From CAIKBL01 sp050247235 (lineage in GTDB: Bacteria > Pseudomonadota > Gammaproteobacteria > Ga0077536), in contig JBFWUN010000001.1 of the NCBI GenBank assembly GCA_050247235.1, forward strand, positions 120,179 to 184,178: DNA of 64,000 nt. Reading direction: 5' to 3'. The position numbers and the translations under genes are program-made. Of the stretch, positions 1 through 8,916 are shown in pieces. Below the pieces are notes generated by a model, which was not told where the DNA came from, ran no database searches, and saw only the letters and a program-made list of their open reading frames with translations. How positions within the stretch are numbered: the first letter of the stretch is position 1; every line of letters begins with the position of its first letter.

Positions 1-892
1 GCCCTGCCGCGTTGAGTCGCGGCCCGACCGCGTAGCCGAGATCGCTGGCGAGAACCCGCGCCGGATCGCGCCCCGCGACGGCGAGCAGTGCGGAGATGCC
101 CGCCTGGCAACGGCGCGCCCGGATCCGCGCGAGCCCCTGCGCGACGAGCCGGCGGTTGTTCGCATCGAGCGGCACGACGTCGGCCACGGTGCCGAGCGCG
201 ACGAGATCGAGCAGTTCGGCGAGGTTGGGATCGGCAAGACCACGTGCGGCGAACCAGCCGCGCGCGCGCAGTTCCGCGCGCAGCGCGAGCATCACGTAGA
301 AGATCACGCCGACCCCCGCCAGCGATTTGCTTGGAAACGGATCGCCCGGCACGTTCGGGTTCACGATGGCATCCGCCGCCGGCAACGCAGCACCTGGCAG
401 GTGGTGATCCGTGATCAGCACGCGCATGCCGGCACCGCGCGCCGCGGCGACACCGTCGAGACTCGATATCCCGTTGTCCACCGTGATCAGCAGGTCCGCG
501 CCCTTGGCCTTCACGAGTTCGACGATGGGCGGTGTCAGGCCGTACCCGTACTCGAAACGATTCGGGACCACGTAATCCACGCGCGCGGCCCCGCACGCGC
601 GCAGCGCTCGGATCCCGAGCGCACAGCTCGTCGCGCCGTCGGCATCGAAATCGGCAACGATCACGATGCGATGTCCACCTTCGAGCGCGGCGACCAGCAG
701 CGCCACCGCGCGGGTGATCCCGTGCAAGGTCTCGGCACGAAGCAAACCCTGCAGCGAGGTATCCAGCGCGTCCGGGTCACACGCGCCGCGCGCGGCGAAC
801 ACCCGGCGCAGCACGGGATGCAGGGTCGCCGGCAGGCGCGCGACATCGCCCGCGGGGCGCCGCACGATGCGGGATACAGGGTCGCCGCTCAC
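1..892 (-). CDS. recJ: Single-stranded-DNA-specific exonuclease RecJ (N-terminal part, cut by window edge)
   Basis: RecJ degrades single-stranded DNA 5' to 3' in RecF-pathway recombination and in base-excision and mismatch repair. About 297 codons are present and the 3' end lies outside the window; the family is usually near 570 residues. The DHH-phosphoesterase motifs are visible: motif I (VADFDADG) near residues 79-86 and the DHH triad (LITDHH) near residues 162-164, with VDNG between them. The start is read as GTG at 892, overlapping the TGA stop of the upstream gene in a GTGA tetranucleotide, which suggests translational coupling. It is the last visible gene of a leftward run that begins with alaC. 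The family call is secure; the exact start is inferred. Confidence 0.93.
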   Translation of the reverse strand, partial: MSGDPVSRIVRRPAGDVARLPATLHPVLRRVFAARGACDPDALDTSLQGLLRAETLHGITRAVALLVAALEGGHRIVIVADFDADGATSCALGIRALRACGAARVDYVVPNRFEYGYGLTPPIVELVKAKGADLLITVDNGISSLDGVAAARGAGMRVLITDHHLPGAALPAADAIVNPNVPGDPFPSKSLAGVGVIFYVMLALRAELRARGWFAARGLADPNLAELLDLVALGTVADVVPLDANNRRLVAQGLARIRARRCQAGISALLAVAGRDPARVLASDLGYAVGPRLNAAG

Positions 893-1887
893 GCGATCGT
901 CATGCATCGCGGGCGGCACCAGGTCTTGAAACTGTCCAGCCAGCCCACGTGTGCGTGGTGCGTCGCGAGGACGAAGCGCAGGCTCCCGATTCGCCGCGTG
1001 TGCAGCGCGCTGATCAGCGGCGGCAGCCAGCGCGTCTCGAGATCCCCAAGCGTGACATGCGTACCCTCCTCCGCGGCACCGAATGCCGCCCCCGCGACGA
1101 GCACCGCGTGTCCCCGGGCGCGCGCCGCGCCGAGCAGATCCGCCGGCGTGGCCCGCACGCGCCACGTCCCGCCTGTCGCGCGGGCGGCACCGGCGAGCAG
1201 CACGTCGTTGCCGAACATCGCCGGGGCAACGCCTGGCGTGTCCGTTCCGGCCGTCACCGGGCGCGCCCCCGCACCGTACCACCAGACACCATTGAGCGGG
1301 GGCAGCCCGCGCGCGCTGCGCGCGATATTCACGGGTTGGTCGTGCAGCAGCATCTGGACGTCGTTCAACCAGCGGCGCCATGCACGGGTGGCCGCATCCA
1401 GCGGCATGAACGGCGTCATGGAGCGGCCGTGCAGCCAGTCGACCGAGGGTGCAACGCCAGAGACGTCGGAGGGTCGGCGCACGTACCAGCGTGCGGGCAC
1501 CGCCCCGCGGCGTGCGACGAGTTCGGGGAATTCGCGGTCGAGTGCCTGCAGCAGTTCGTCCGCCTCGGCCGCCGACACCTCGAGCTGCGACGGCGCGTAG
1601 ACGAGCACCCGGTTCGGATCCGCATGCAGGTAGATCGGATCGCTGCGCAGGAGATCAGCCACTGCAATCTCCGCGCCGAAATCGTGCGCGGCGGTCAGCG
1701 CCGCGATTCCCGTATCAGCCGGCAGACCCAGCACCGCGAGCGTCGCCGTTTCGGGCGGTCCCTCGCGCGGCGTGCAGCGCGCGCGTCCGAGCAGGGCCGC
1801 CAGCCGCGGGAACTCGCGCGCCCGATCGGCGAGGGACGGGTCGTCCGCAAGGGACAGGCTCGGCAGGATGAGTGTGACGTCCGGCAC
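889..1887 (-). CDS. Conserved RpfE-type / phosphoglycerate-mutase-like protein upstream of recJ
   Basis: This 332-residue protein resembles a conserved family often annotated as regulatory protein of RpfE type or as a phosphoglycerate-mutase-like protein, frequently found beside recJ in gammaproteobacteria. Its opening MPDVTLILPSLS and its length fit that family. I see no alkaline-phosphatase-superfamily metal motif clear enough to claim mutase activity, so no reaction is assigned. There is no signal peptide or membrane segment. Translation starts at GTG 17 bp after the thrC stop, and the stop overlaps the recJ start, so it sits inside the alaC-hom-thrC-recJ operon. The conserved position next to recJ is the best functional hint. 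The gene is sure; the function is unknown. Confidence 0.75.
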   Translation of the reverse strand: MPDVTLILPSLSLADDPSLADRAREFPRLAALLGRARCTPREGPPETATLAVLGLPADTGIAALTAAHDFGAEIAVADLLRSDPIYLHADPNRVLVYAPSQLEVSAAEADELLQALDREFPELVARRGAVPARWYVRRPSDVSGVAPSVDWLHGRSMTPFMPLDAATRAWRRWLNDVQMLLHDQPVNIARSARGLPPLNGVWWYGAGARPVTAGTDTPGVAPAMFGNDVLLAGAARATGGTWRVRATPADLLGAARARGHAVLVAGAAFGAAEEGTHVTLGDLETRWLPPLISALHTRRIGSLRFVLATHHAHVGWLDSFKTWCRPRCMTIA

Positions 1888-1904
1888 GCGGATCGCGCGG
1901 CGGA

Positions 1905-3044
1905 TCAGAGACGCTCGAGAATCGCGCGCCTGACCGCCTCGCTGTCGGCCGGGATCTCAAGGACGCCGCCCTGGCTCTGTCGGATCGCGGTGTCGGGGTC
2001 CTTGAGCCCGTGACCGGTCAGGGTGCAGGTGATGACGCTGCCGTCCCGGATCCTGCCGCGCGCGATGTCACGCAGCAGGCCGGCGACTGAAATCGCCGAC
2101 GCGGGTTCGCAGAACACGCCTTCGCGTTCGGCGAGCAGCTTCTGCGCGTGCAGGATCTCGTCGTCGGTCAGGCTGTCGAACCAACCGTTCGATTCGCGCA
2201 CGGCGGCCCACGCGAGATCCCATGACTGCGGGTTGCCGATGCGGATGGCGGTGGCGACGGTCTCCGGGTTCTCGACCGGATGTCCGGCGAGGAACGGCGC
2301 TGCGCCGGCGGCCTGGTAACCGACCATGACCGGGCGCGTATGCGTGACCGCCGGGAACGGAAACGCGCAAGTATCCGCGCAGAACGCGCACGCCGCGGTC
2401 TTCGGCCGGATGCCGGCGTACTCGCTGAAGCCCACCCAGTAGGCACTGATGTTGCCGGCGTTGCCGACGGGGATGCAGTGGTAGTCCGGTGCGCGCCCGA
2501 GCGCGTCGACGATCTCGAATGCCGCAGTCTTCTGACCCTGCAGGCGGTACGGGTTGATGGAGTTCACGATCGCGACGGGGGCGGCATCCGCCATTTCCTT
2601 GACGATGCGCATGCCGTCATCGAAGTTGCCCTTGATCTGGATGACCACCGAGCCCTGGATCATCGCCTGCGCGAGCTTGCCCAGTGCGATCTTGCCCTCC
2701 GGGATCAGCACGAAGCAGCGGATGCCGGCGCGCGCGGCGTACGCGGCCGCGGAGGCCGAGGTGTTGCCGGTGGAGGCGCAGATGATTGCGCGCGTGCCCT
2801 CGGCGACCGCCTGCGTGACGGCCATCGTCATGCCGCGATCCTTGAACGATCCCGTCGGGTTCAGGCCTTCGAACTTCGCGAAGATCTGCACGTCCCGGCC
2901 GGTTGCGCGGGCCACGTTGTCAAGCGGAACCAGCGGCGTGTCGCCCTCGGTCAGGCTGATGATGCGCGTGTCGGCGCCGACCGGCAGGCGCGCGCGGTAA
3001 CGTTCGATCAGTCCGCGGTAGAGCGATGGATAGGGCGTGGTCAT
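1905..3044 (-). CDS. thrC: Threonine synthase
   Basis: This PLP enzyme converts O-phosphohomoserine to threonine, the last step of threonine synthesis. It has 379 residues, matching the shorter class of threonine synthases rather than the roughly 430-residue E. coli type. The PLP-binding lysine lies in NPTGSFKDRGM (Lys68). The phosphate-binding region (VGNAGNISAYW) and the substrate loop ASTGNTSASAAAYAA follow in the expected order. Its ATG overlaps the hom stop by four bases (ATGA), so the two consecutive threonine-pathway enzymes are translationally coupled. The next gene starts 17 bp downstream. No truncation is seen. Confidence 0.96.
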   Translation of the reverse strand: MTTPYPSLYRGLIERYRARLPVGADTRIISLTEGDTPLVPLDNVARATGRDVQIFAKFEGLNPTGSFKDRGMTMAVTQAVAEGTRAIICASTGNTSASAAAYAARAGIRCFVLIPEGKIALGKLAQAMIQGSVVIQIKGNFDDGMRIVKEMADAAPVAIVNSINPYRLQGQKTAAFEIVDALGRAPDYHCIPVGNAGNISAYWVGFSEYAGIRPKTAACAFCADTCAFPFPAVTHTRPVMVGYQAAGAAPFLAGHPVENPETVATAIRIGNPQSWDLAWAAVRESNGWFDSLTDDEILHAQKLLAEREGVFCEPASAISVAGLLRDIARGRIRDGSVITCTLTGHGLKDPDTAIRQSQGGVLEIPADSEAVRRAILERL

Positions 3045-4360
3045 GCGAAGGGCTCCATGCGAATGCGCACCACCGGGGCCTTGATGGCGGTGAGTTCGCC
3101 GATGCGGGTAATCGCTTCGTTCATCGCGCGCTCGCGGACCCGGTGCGTGAGGATCACGACCGGGACTACCGCCGGATCGTGCGCATGCTCGAGCTGCATG
3201 ATCGCCTCGATGCTGATGCGGAAGTCGGCGAGAATGCGGGTGACGTCGGCGAGCACTCCGGGTTCATCCGCGGCCAGCAGCCGCAGGTAGCAGGCGGTCT
3301 CCACGTCCTCCATCGCCAGCACGCGGACCTCGCCCATCGCCTCCGGCTGGAACGCGAGGTGCGGCACGCGGTTCTCCGGGTCGCTGGTCAGCGCGCGGGT
3401 CACATCCACGAGATCCGCAACCACCGACGAGGCCGTCGGTTCAGCGCCCGCCCCGGCGCCCGACAGCAGCACCGGGCCCGCCGCATCCCCGCGCACGAGC
3501 ACCGCGTTCATCACGCCGTTCACGCGTGCGATGGGCTGTGCGGCAGGTACGAGCGTGGGGTGGACACGCAGTTCGATGCCGGTCGCCACCTGGCGCGCGA
3601 TGCCGACATGCTTGATGCGGTAACCGAGCCGCTCCGCGTACTTCACGTCCTCGCCGGTCACGTGGCGGATGCCTTCCACGTACACGTGCTGGAACTGCAG
3701 CGGGATACCGAACGCCAGCGCGGCGAGAATCGTGAGCTTGTGCGCGGCATCGATGCCGTCTATGTCGAACGACGGATCCGCTTCCGCGTAGCCGAGCCGC
3801 TGCGCCTCGGCGAGTACCTCGGCGAAATCACTGCCCGCTTCGCTCATCGCGGACAGGATGAAATTGCACGTCCCATTGATGATCCCGGCGAGCCACTGCA
3901 CGTCGTTGCCGGCGAGTGCCTCACGAATGACCTTGATCACCGGGATACCGCCCGCGACCGCCGCTTCGAACGCCACCGTCACGCCACGGGCCTGGGCGGC
4001 AGCGAAGATCTCGTTGCCATGCAGCGCGATCAGCGCCTTGTTGGCGGTGACCACATGCTTGCCGTTCGCGATGGCGCGGAGCACGAGCGTGCGCGCGGGC
4101 TCGATGCCGCCGATGAGTTCGGCGACGATCGCAATGGCCGGGTCGTCGACGACAGCCGCCGCGTCGGCGACCAGCCGGATACCACTGGTGTCCACCGCCC
4201 GCACCCTGTCGAGATTGCGTGCGGTGGCGACCGCGATCTCGATGCGGCGGCCGGCGCGGGACGCGATGAGCCGCGCGTTCCGGCGCAGCACGGTGATCGT
4301 ACCGCCGCCGACCGTGCCGAGACCGAGGAGTCCTACCTTGACGGGTGCGAGTTCGCTCAT
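3041..4360 (-). CDS. hom: Homoserine dehydrogenase
   Basis: The enzyme reduces aspartate semialdehyde to homoserine with NAD(P)H, the branch-point step to threonine and methionine. At 439 residues it is the monofunctional form without an aspartokinase domain. A Rossmann nucleotide-binding motif (GLLGLGTVGGGT) is at residues 9-20. The catalytic domain carries GGIPVIKVIREALAGN and the substrate segment DPSFDIDGIDAAHKL. A C-terminal ACT domain from about residue 350 (LAADEPGVLADVTRIL) is where threonine feedback control is expected. The gene overlaps alaC upstream and thrC downstream by four bases each, giving a tight amino-acid operon. Confidence 0.96.
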   Translation of the reverse strand: MSELAPVKVGLLGLGTVGGGTITVLRRNARLIASRAGRRIEIAVATARNLDRVRAVDTSGIRLVADAAAVVDDPAIAIVAELIGGIEPARTLVLRAIANGKHVVTANKALIALHGNEIFAAAQARGVTVAFEAAVAGGIPVIKVIREALAGNDVQWLAGIINGTCNFILSAMSEAGSDFAEVLAEAQRLGYAEADPSFDIDGIDAAHKLTILAALAFGIPLQFQHVYVEGIRHVTGEDVKYAERLGYRIKHVGIARQVATGIELRVHPTLVPAAQPIARVNGVMNAVLVRGDAAGPVLLSGAGAGAEPTASSVVADLVDVTRALTSDPENRVPHLAFQPEAMGEVRVLAMEDVETACYLRLLAADEPGVLADVTRILADFRISIEAIMQLEHAHDPAVVPVVILTHRVRERAMNEAITRIGELTAIKAPVVRIRMEPFA

Positions 4361-5583
4361 GCCGAGCCCGCCGCCTGGTCACGGGCGGACGGCGCGGCCA
4401 CGCGCTCCGGGTCACGCAGCATCTCGCGGATGCTGCGCAATGCCTGGCGCGTGCGATGCGGGTTCTCGATCAGCGCGAAGCGCACGAAACCGTCGCCGTA
4501 TTCGCCAAAGCCGATACCGGGCGACACCGCGACCTTGGCTTCCAGCAGCAGCCGCTTCGAGAACTCGAGCGAACCAAGCGCGCGGAACGGTGCCGGGATC
4601 TCCGCCCAGACGAACATCGTGCCGCGCGGCTTCTCGACCTGCCAGCCGGCGGCGTTGAGCCCGTCACACAGCACGTCGCGGCGCTGCTGGTACATGTCGC
4701 GGATTTCCGCGACGCATTCCTGGGGGCCCTCCAGCGCGGTGATCGCAGCCACCTGCACCGGCGTGAACATGCCGTAGTCCAGGTACGACTTCATGCGCCC
4801 GAGCGCGTAGACGAGATCCGGGTTGCCGCACATGAAGCCGATGCGCCACCCCGGCATGTTGTAGCTCTTGGACAGCGTGAAGAATTCGACCGCGATGTCC
4901 TTGGCACCCGGCACCTGGAGGATGGACGGCGCCTTGTAACCATCGAACACGAGGTCCGCGTACGCGAGGTCGTGCACCACGTAGATGCCGTGCTCGCGTG
5001 CGATCGCGACAACGTGCCGGAAAAAATCCAGATCCACGCACTGCGTGGTGGGATTGCTCGGGAAGTTGAGCAGCAGCATCTTCGGCCGCGGCCAGCTGTT
5101 GCGGATGGCCTGCTCCAGCTCGGCGAAGAAATCGATGCCGGGTCCGATCGGCACGTGGCGGATGTCAGCCCCCGCGATCACGAACCCGTAGGGGTGAATC
5201 GGGTATGACGGGTTGGGCACCATCACCACGTCGCCGTGGTCCACGGTCGCGAGCGCCAGGTGCGCAAGACCTTCCTTGGACCCGATCGTGACGATGGCCT
5301 CAGAATCCGGATCGAGTGAGACGTCGTAGCGCGTGCGGTACCAGTGGCAGATCGCCCGGCGCAACCGCGGGATCCCCTTGGAGACGGAGTACCGGTGCGT
5401 GTCACCGCGCTGGGCCACTTCCACCAGCTTGTCGACAATATGTTGCGGTGTCGGCTGGTCCGGATTGCCCATCCCGAAGTCGATGATGTCCTCGCCGCGA
5501 CGGCGCGCGGCCATCTTCAGTTCACCCACCTGGTTGAAGACGTACGGCGGCAGGCGCTGGATGCGGGGGAATTCTTTGGCCAA
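4357..5583 (-). CDS. alaC: Alanine transaminase (class I aminotransferase, AlaC type)
   Basis: This PLP-dependent glutamate-pyruvate transaminase makes alanine. It has 408 residues, the family size, and the AlaC-typical opening RIQRLPPYVFNQVGELKMAA. The PLP lysine is Lys239 in TLSKSYNMPGWRIGF; NFPSNPTT and DLAYAD supply other cofactor contacts. It is the first gene of the leftward operon, and its stop overlaps the hom start by four bases. The only start giving the usual N-terminus is TTG at 5583, with no clear Shine-Dalgarno sequence, so expression may be weak or the transcript leaderless. The promoter should lie in the 155 bp shared with the divergent tldD. Placement before hom and thrC is common in related gammaproteobacteria. 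Confidence 0.94.
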   Translation of the reverse strand: MAKEFPRIQRLPPYVFNQVGELKMAARRRGEDIIDFGMGNPDQPTPQHIVDKLVEVAQRGDTHRYSVSKGIPRLRRAICHWYRTRYDVSLDPDSEAIVTIGSKEGLAHLALATVDHGDVVMVPNPSYPIHPYGFVIAGADIRHVPIGPGIDFFAELEQAIRNSWPRPKMLLLNFPSNPTTQCVDLDFFRHVVAIAREHGIYVVHDLAYADLVFDGYKAPSILQVPGAKDIAVEFFTLSKSYNMPGWRIGFMCGNPDLVYALGRMKSYLDYGMFTPVQVAAITALEGPQECVAEIRDMYQQRRDVLCDGLNAAGWQVEKPRGTMFVWAEIPAPFRALGSLEFSKRLLLEAKVAVSPGIGFGEYGDGFVRFALIENPHRTRQALRSIREMLRDPERVAAPSARDQAAGSA

Positions 5584-5738
5584 GGTGATTACACTAAGGT
5601 TGGTGGTTGGACGGCGGTGGCGGCACGCTACCGGCCCGGGATGCGCGTGTCAAACGCGCAAATCCGGGGATTCCGGCGTCGTCCCGGGCGCCCGGACGGG
5701 CCCGTCCGCCTGCCCATTTCCACACGTGCGCATGCGCC

Positions 5739-7184
5739 ATGACCGACACCGCTCTCGCGACCGTCACGACCCACCTGCTCGAACCATCGGGGCTCGACGT
5801 GCGCGCGCTCGAACGCGTGCTCGGCGCGCTCAACCGCGGCCGGGTCGATCTCGCCGATCTCTACTTCGAGTACACGCGAGGAGAATCCTGGAGTCTCGAG
5901 GATGGCCTCGTGAAGGACGGCTCGCATGCGCTCGAACAGGGTGTCGGGGTGCGTGCGGTGGCCGGCGAGCAGACCGGGTTCGCGTACTCGGATGACCTTA
6001 GCCTCACTGCGCTGCTGGAAGCCGCCGAGACCGCGCGCGCGATCTCGCGTCACGGCGGCCCGCGGGACATCCGCATCGCGTCATCGGCACCGGTGCCGTT
6101 GCGCTACCCGGACGCGGACCCCATCGCGAGCCTGCCCGCGGATGCCAAGATCCGGCTGCTGCGCGCGCTCGACGCGCGGGTCCGCGCCGCCGATCCGCGC
6201 GTCAGGCAGGTGATGGCCAGCCTGGTCGGCCGCTACACGCACGTGCTGGTGGCCGCCACCGACGGCACGCTCGCGGCCGATATCCGCCCGCTGGTGCGAC
6301 TGAACGTCACGGTGATCGTGGAACACCACGGCCGCCGCGAGACGGCGAGCCACGGCGGCGGCGCGCGCGCGGGCTACGACCACTTCCTCGACGCGGGGCG
6401 CGCCGAGGCAATTGCCGACGAAGCACTGCGCCAGGCGCTGGTGAGCCTCGAGGCGCGCCCGGCACCGGCCGGCGAGATGACGGTGGTGCTCGGGCCCGGC
6501 TGGCCGGGGATCCTGCTGCACGAGGCAATCGGTCACGGCCTCGAGGGTGACTTCAACCGCAAGGGCACGTCGGCGTTCTCCGGGCGCCTCGGCCAGCGGG
6601 TCGCGGCGCCCGGCTGCACCGTGGTGGATGACGCGACGCCGGCGGGCCGACGCGGTTCGCTCGCCATCGACGACGAGGGAACGCCCGGCCAGCACACGGT
6701 CCTGATCGAGGACGGCATCCTGCGCGGCTACCTGCAGGACAAGCAGAACGCGCGGCTGATGAACACCCTCTCAACGGGCAACGGTCGTCGCCAGTCCTAC
6801 AGCCATCGCCCGATGCCGCGGATGACCAACACGTACATGCTGGCCGGCGAGCATGCACCCGAGGACATCCTCAAATCGGTGCCGCGCGGGCTCTACGCGG
6901 TGAATTTCGGCGGCGGTCAGGTCGACATCACGAACGGCAAGTTCGTGTTCAGCGCGAGCGAGGCCTACCTGATCGAGAACGGTCGCGTGACCGCGCCGGT
7001 CAAGGGCGCCACCCTGATCGGCAACGGGCCGGACGTGCTGACGAGGGTGTCGATGATCGGCCACGATCTCGCGCTCGACAACGGCGTCGGGACCTGCGGC
7101 AAGAACGGCCAGTCGGTGCCCGTGGGCGTGGGTCAGCCCACGTTGCGGATCGACGGCCTGACCGTCGGCGGCACACAGACCTGA
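5739..7184 (+). CDS. tldD: Metalloprotease TldD
   Basis: TldD pairs with TldE (PmbA) as a heterodimeric zinc protease that degrades unfolded peptides and matures some ribosomal peptides. The protein has 481 residues, the usual length. The zinc-binding HExxxH motif appears as HEAIGHGLEGDF at residues 261-272. The conserved C-terminal part with VGTCGKNGQSVPVGVGQP is complete. I chose the ATG at 5739, which gives the normal N-terminus; the frame remains open further upstream without family similarity. It is divergent from alaC and convergent with the glcD-like gene. No tldE/pmbA is visible in this window. Confidence 0.95.
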   Translation: MTDTALATVTTHLLEPSGLDVRALERVLGALNRGRVDLADLYFEYTRGESWSLEDGLVKDGSHALEQGVGVRAVAGEQTGFAYSDDLSLTALLEAAETARAISRHGGPRDIRIASSAPVPLRYPDADPIASLPADAKIRLLRALDARVRAADPRVRQVMASLVGRYTHVLVAATDGTLAADIRPLVRLNVTVIVEHHGRRETASHGGGARAGYDHFLDAGRAEAIADEALRQALVSLEARPAPAGEMTVVLGPGWPGILLHEAIGHGLEGDFNRKGTSAFSGRLGQRVAAPGCTVVDDATPAGRRGSLAIDDEGTPGQHTVLIEDGILRGYLQDKQNARLMNTLSTGNGRRQSYSHRPMPRMTNTYMLAGEHAPEDILKSVPRGLYAVNFGGGQVDITNGKFVFSASEAYLIENGRVTAPVKGATLIGNGPDVLTRVSMIGHDLALDNGVGTCGKNGQSVPVGVGQPTLRIDGLTVGGTQT

Positions 7185-7203
7185 ACACGCGTGTCCAGCG
7201 CAG

Positions 7204-7432
7204 GATCGCGCGCCTGGATTGCCGGGCGCAAGTCCGCGCGGCTCGAAGCTGACGAGGCTGGGCTCGGGTAGCGGTTGTCCCTGCGGCGACCGTGCGCGCA
7301 CAGGACGTGCGCGCTCGAGCGATACAGGGAAGTACTCGAGCGAGTCGCCGCAGGGACAACCGCTACCCGCGCCCGGGGACGGCACTCAGCCGATAACTGA
7401 ATCTTCGCGCCCGGCAATTCAGGCGCGCGATC
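7204..7432. repeat. Nested palindromic repeat element, copy 1 (between convergent tldD and glcD-like genes)
   Basis: Almost the whole gap between the two convergent genes is built of nested inverted repeats. The outer arms (7204-7231 and 7405-7432) pair over about 28 bp with few mismatches. The inner arms (7265-7290 and 7344-7369) are a perfect 26 bp inverted repeat around a 53 bp core with further short dyads (CTCGAG twice, GTGCGCGCAC/GTGCGCGC). The reverse complement of the core closely matches the second copy at 46777-46889. The position suggests a bidirectional terminator or a REP/BIME-like mobile repeat. The pairing is seen directly; the role is inferred. Confidence 0.8.
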
Positions 7433-7435
7433 CCG

Positions 7436-8881
7436 TCAGAACCGTTCGAGCTCCGGATGCGGCAGCTGTCCGCGATGTACGCGCATCGCGCCGAACTCCG
7501 CACAGCGGTGCAACGTGGGGACCGCGCGCCCGGGATTGAGCAGGCCCGCGGGGTCGAAGGCGGCTTTGAGCCGGTGGAACTGCGCGAGCTCAGCGGCGCC
7601 GAACTGTACACACATCTGGTTCAGTTTTTCGACCCCGACGCCATGCTCGCCGGTGACAGTGCCACCGACTGCGATGCAGAACTCCAGGATCTGCCCGCCG
7701 ACGTCCTCCGCGAGCGCCAGCTGCGCGTCATCGTTCGCGTCGAACGCGATCAGCGGATGCAGGTTGCCATCCCCGGCGTGGAAGACATTCGCAATCGGCA
7801 ACCCGCTCTCGGCCGAGAGATCCGCGATCCGGCGCAGTACCCGCGGCAGTTCCCTGCGCGGGATCGTACCGTCCATGCAGTAGTAGTCGGGCGCAATGCG
7901 TCCGATGGCGGGAAACGCCGCCTTGCGGCCTTGCCAGAAGCGCAGCCGTTCGGCTTCGTCGCGGGAGCAGCGGATCTCGCGGGCACCATCACGCCGGAGC
8001 AGCGCTTCCACGCGCGCGATGTCGGCGACGACTTCCGCCTCGGTGCCGTCCAGCTCACAGAGCAGGATCGCGGCGGCGTCGACCGGGTAGCCCGCGTGAC
8101 AGTAATCCTCGGCGACGCGGATCGCGAGCGCGTCCATCATTTCGAGTCCGCCCGGAATGACGCCAGCCTCGATGATCCCGGCCACCGCGTGGCCGGCCGC
8201 CTCCACGTCGTCAAACGCGGCGAGCAGCACGCGCGCGACCGGCGGTCGCGGCAGCAGCTTGACGGTCACCTCCATGACCACTCCGAGCAGCCCCTCGGAG
8301 CCGTTCACCACGGCGAGCAGATCGAGCCCGGGCGCTTCCAGTGTGCGCCCGCCGAGTTCGAGCCAGGTGCCGTCGGCCAGGAACATCTTGACGCCGAGGA
8401 CGTTATGCACCGTCAGCCCGTACTTCAGGCAGTGCACGCCACCCGAGTTCTCCGCGACGTTGCCGCCGATGGTGCACGCGATCTGCGAGGAAGGGTCCGG
8501 CGCGTAATACAGGCCATGGGGCGCCACCGCGTCCGAAATCGCGAGGTTGCGCACGCCCGGTTCGACCACGGCGACGCGGTTGTCGGGGTCGATCTCGAGA
8601 ATGCGGTTGAACCGCGCGAGGCTCAGCGTGCAGCCCTCGGCGAGCGGCAGCGCGCCGCCCGAGAGCCCGGTACCCGCGCCCCGCGGCACCACCGGCACGC
8701 CGTGCTCGGCGCATACCGCGAGAATGCGCCGGACTTCCTCGCGGGTGCGCGGCAGACAGACGACGCGCGGCAGCTGCCGGTACGCTGACAGCCCGTCGCA
8801 CTCGTAGGGACGCTTGGCCTCGTCCGCGATCAGCAGCGCGTCATCCGGCAGGAAGGCCGCGAGCGCCGCTTCGAACGTCAT
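7436..8881 (-). CDS. glcD: FAD-linked oxidase, glycolate oxidase GlcD / D-lactate dehydrogenase family
   Basis: This flavoprotein of the PCMH/vanillyl-alcohol-oxidase fold oxidises 2-hydroxy acids such as glycolate or D-lactate. It has 481 residues, typical for GlcD. The FAD pyrophosphate-binding stretch is PVVPRGAGTGLSGGALPLAE, and further FAD contacts include CTIGGNVAENSGG. The C-terminal substrate-domain signatures VFHAGDGNLHP and TGEHGVGVEK are present. No glcE or glcF follows, so it may act alone or with distant partners, and the exact hydroxy acid is uncertain. The glgC-like gene lies 35 bp upstream on the same strand and may be cotranscribed. It ends against the palindromic element shared with tldD. 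Confidence 0.88.
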   Translation of the reverse strand: MTFEAALAAFLPDDALLIADEAKRPYECDGLSAYRQLPRVVCLPRTREEVRRILAVCAEHGVPVVPRGAGTGLSGGALPLAEGCTLSLARFNRILEIDPDNRVAVVEPGVRNLAISDAVAPHGLYYAPDPSSQIACTIGGNVAENSGGVHCLKYGLTVHNVLGVKMFLADGTWLELGGRTLEAPGLDLLAVVNGSEGLLGVVMEVTVKLLPRPPVARVLLAAFDDVEAAGHAVAGIIEAGVIPGGLEMMDALAIRVAEDYCHAGYPVDAAAILLCELDGTEAEVVADIARVEALLRRDGAREIRCSRDEAERLRFWQGRKAAFPAIGRIAPDYYCMDGTIPRRELPRVLRRIADLSAESGLPIANVFHAGDGNLHPLIAFDANDDAQLALAEDVGGQILEFCIAVGGTVTGEHGVGVEKLNQMCVQFGAAELAQFHRLKAAFDPAGLLNPGRAVPTLHRCAEFGAMRVHRGQLPHPELERF

Positions 8882-8916
8882 CGCCGCGAGCGCCCGGGGT
8901 ACGCCATCGGACGACC

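Noticed and set aside
401..2013. Long rightward open frames over the recJ and PGM-like genes
   Set aside because: They are antisense to well-supported genes, show Arg-rich compositions typical of chance frames in GC-rich DNA and have no family similarity.
2280..4777. Rightward frames of 336 and 583 codons over thrC and hom
   Set aside because: Antisense shadows; the leftward frames carry all conserved motifs of threonine synthase and homoserine dehydrogenase.
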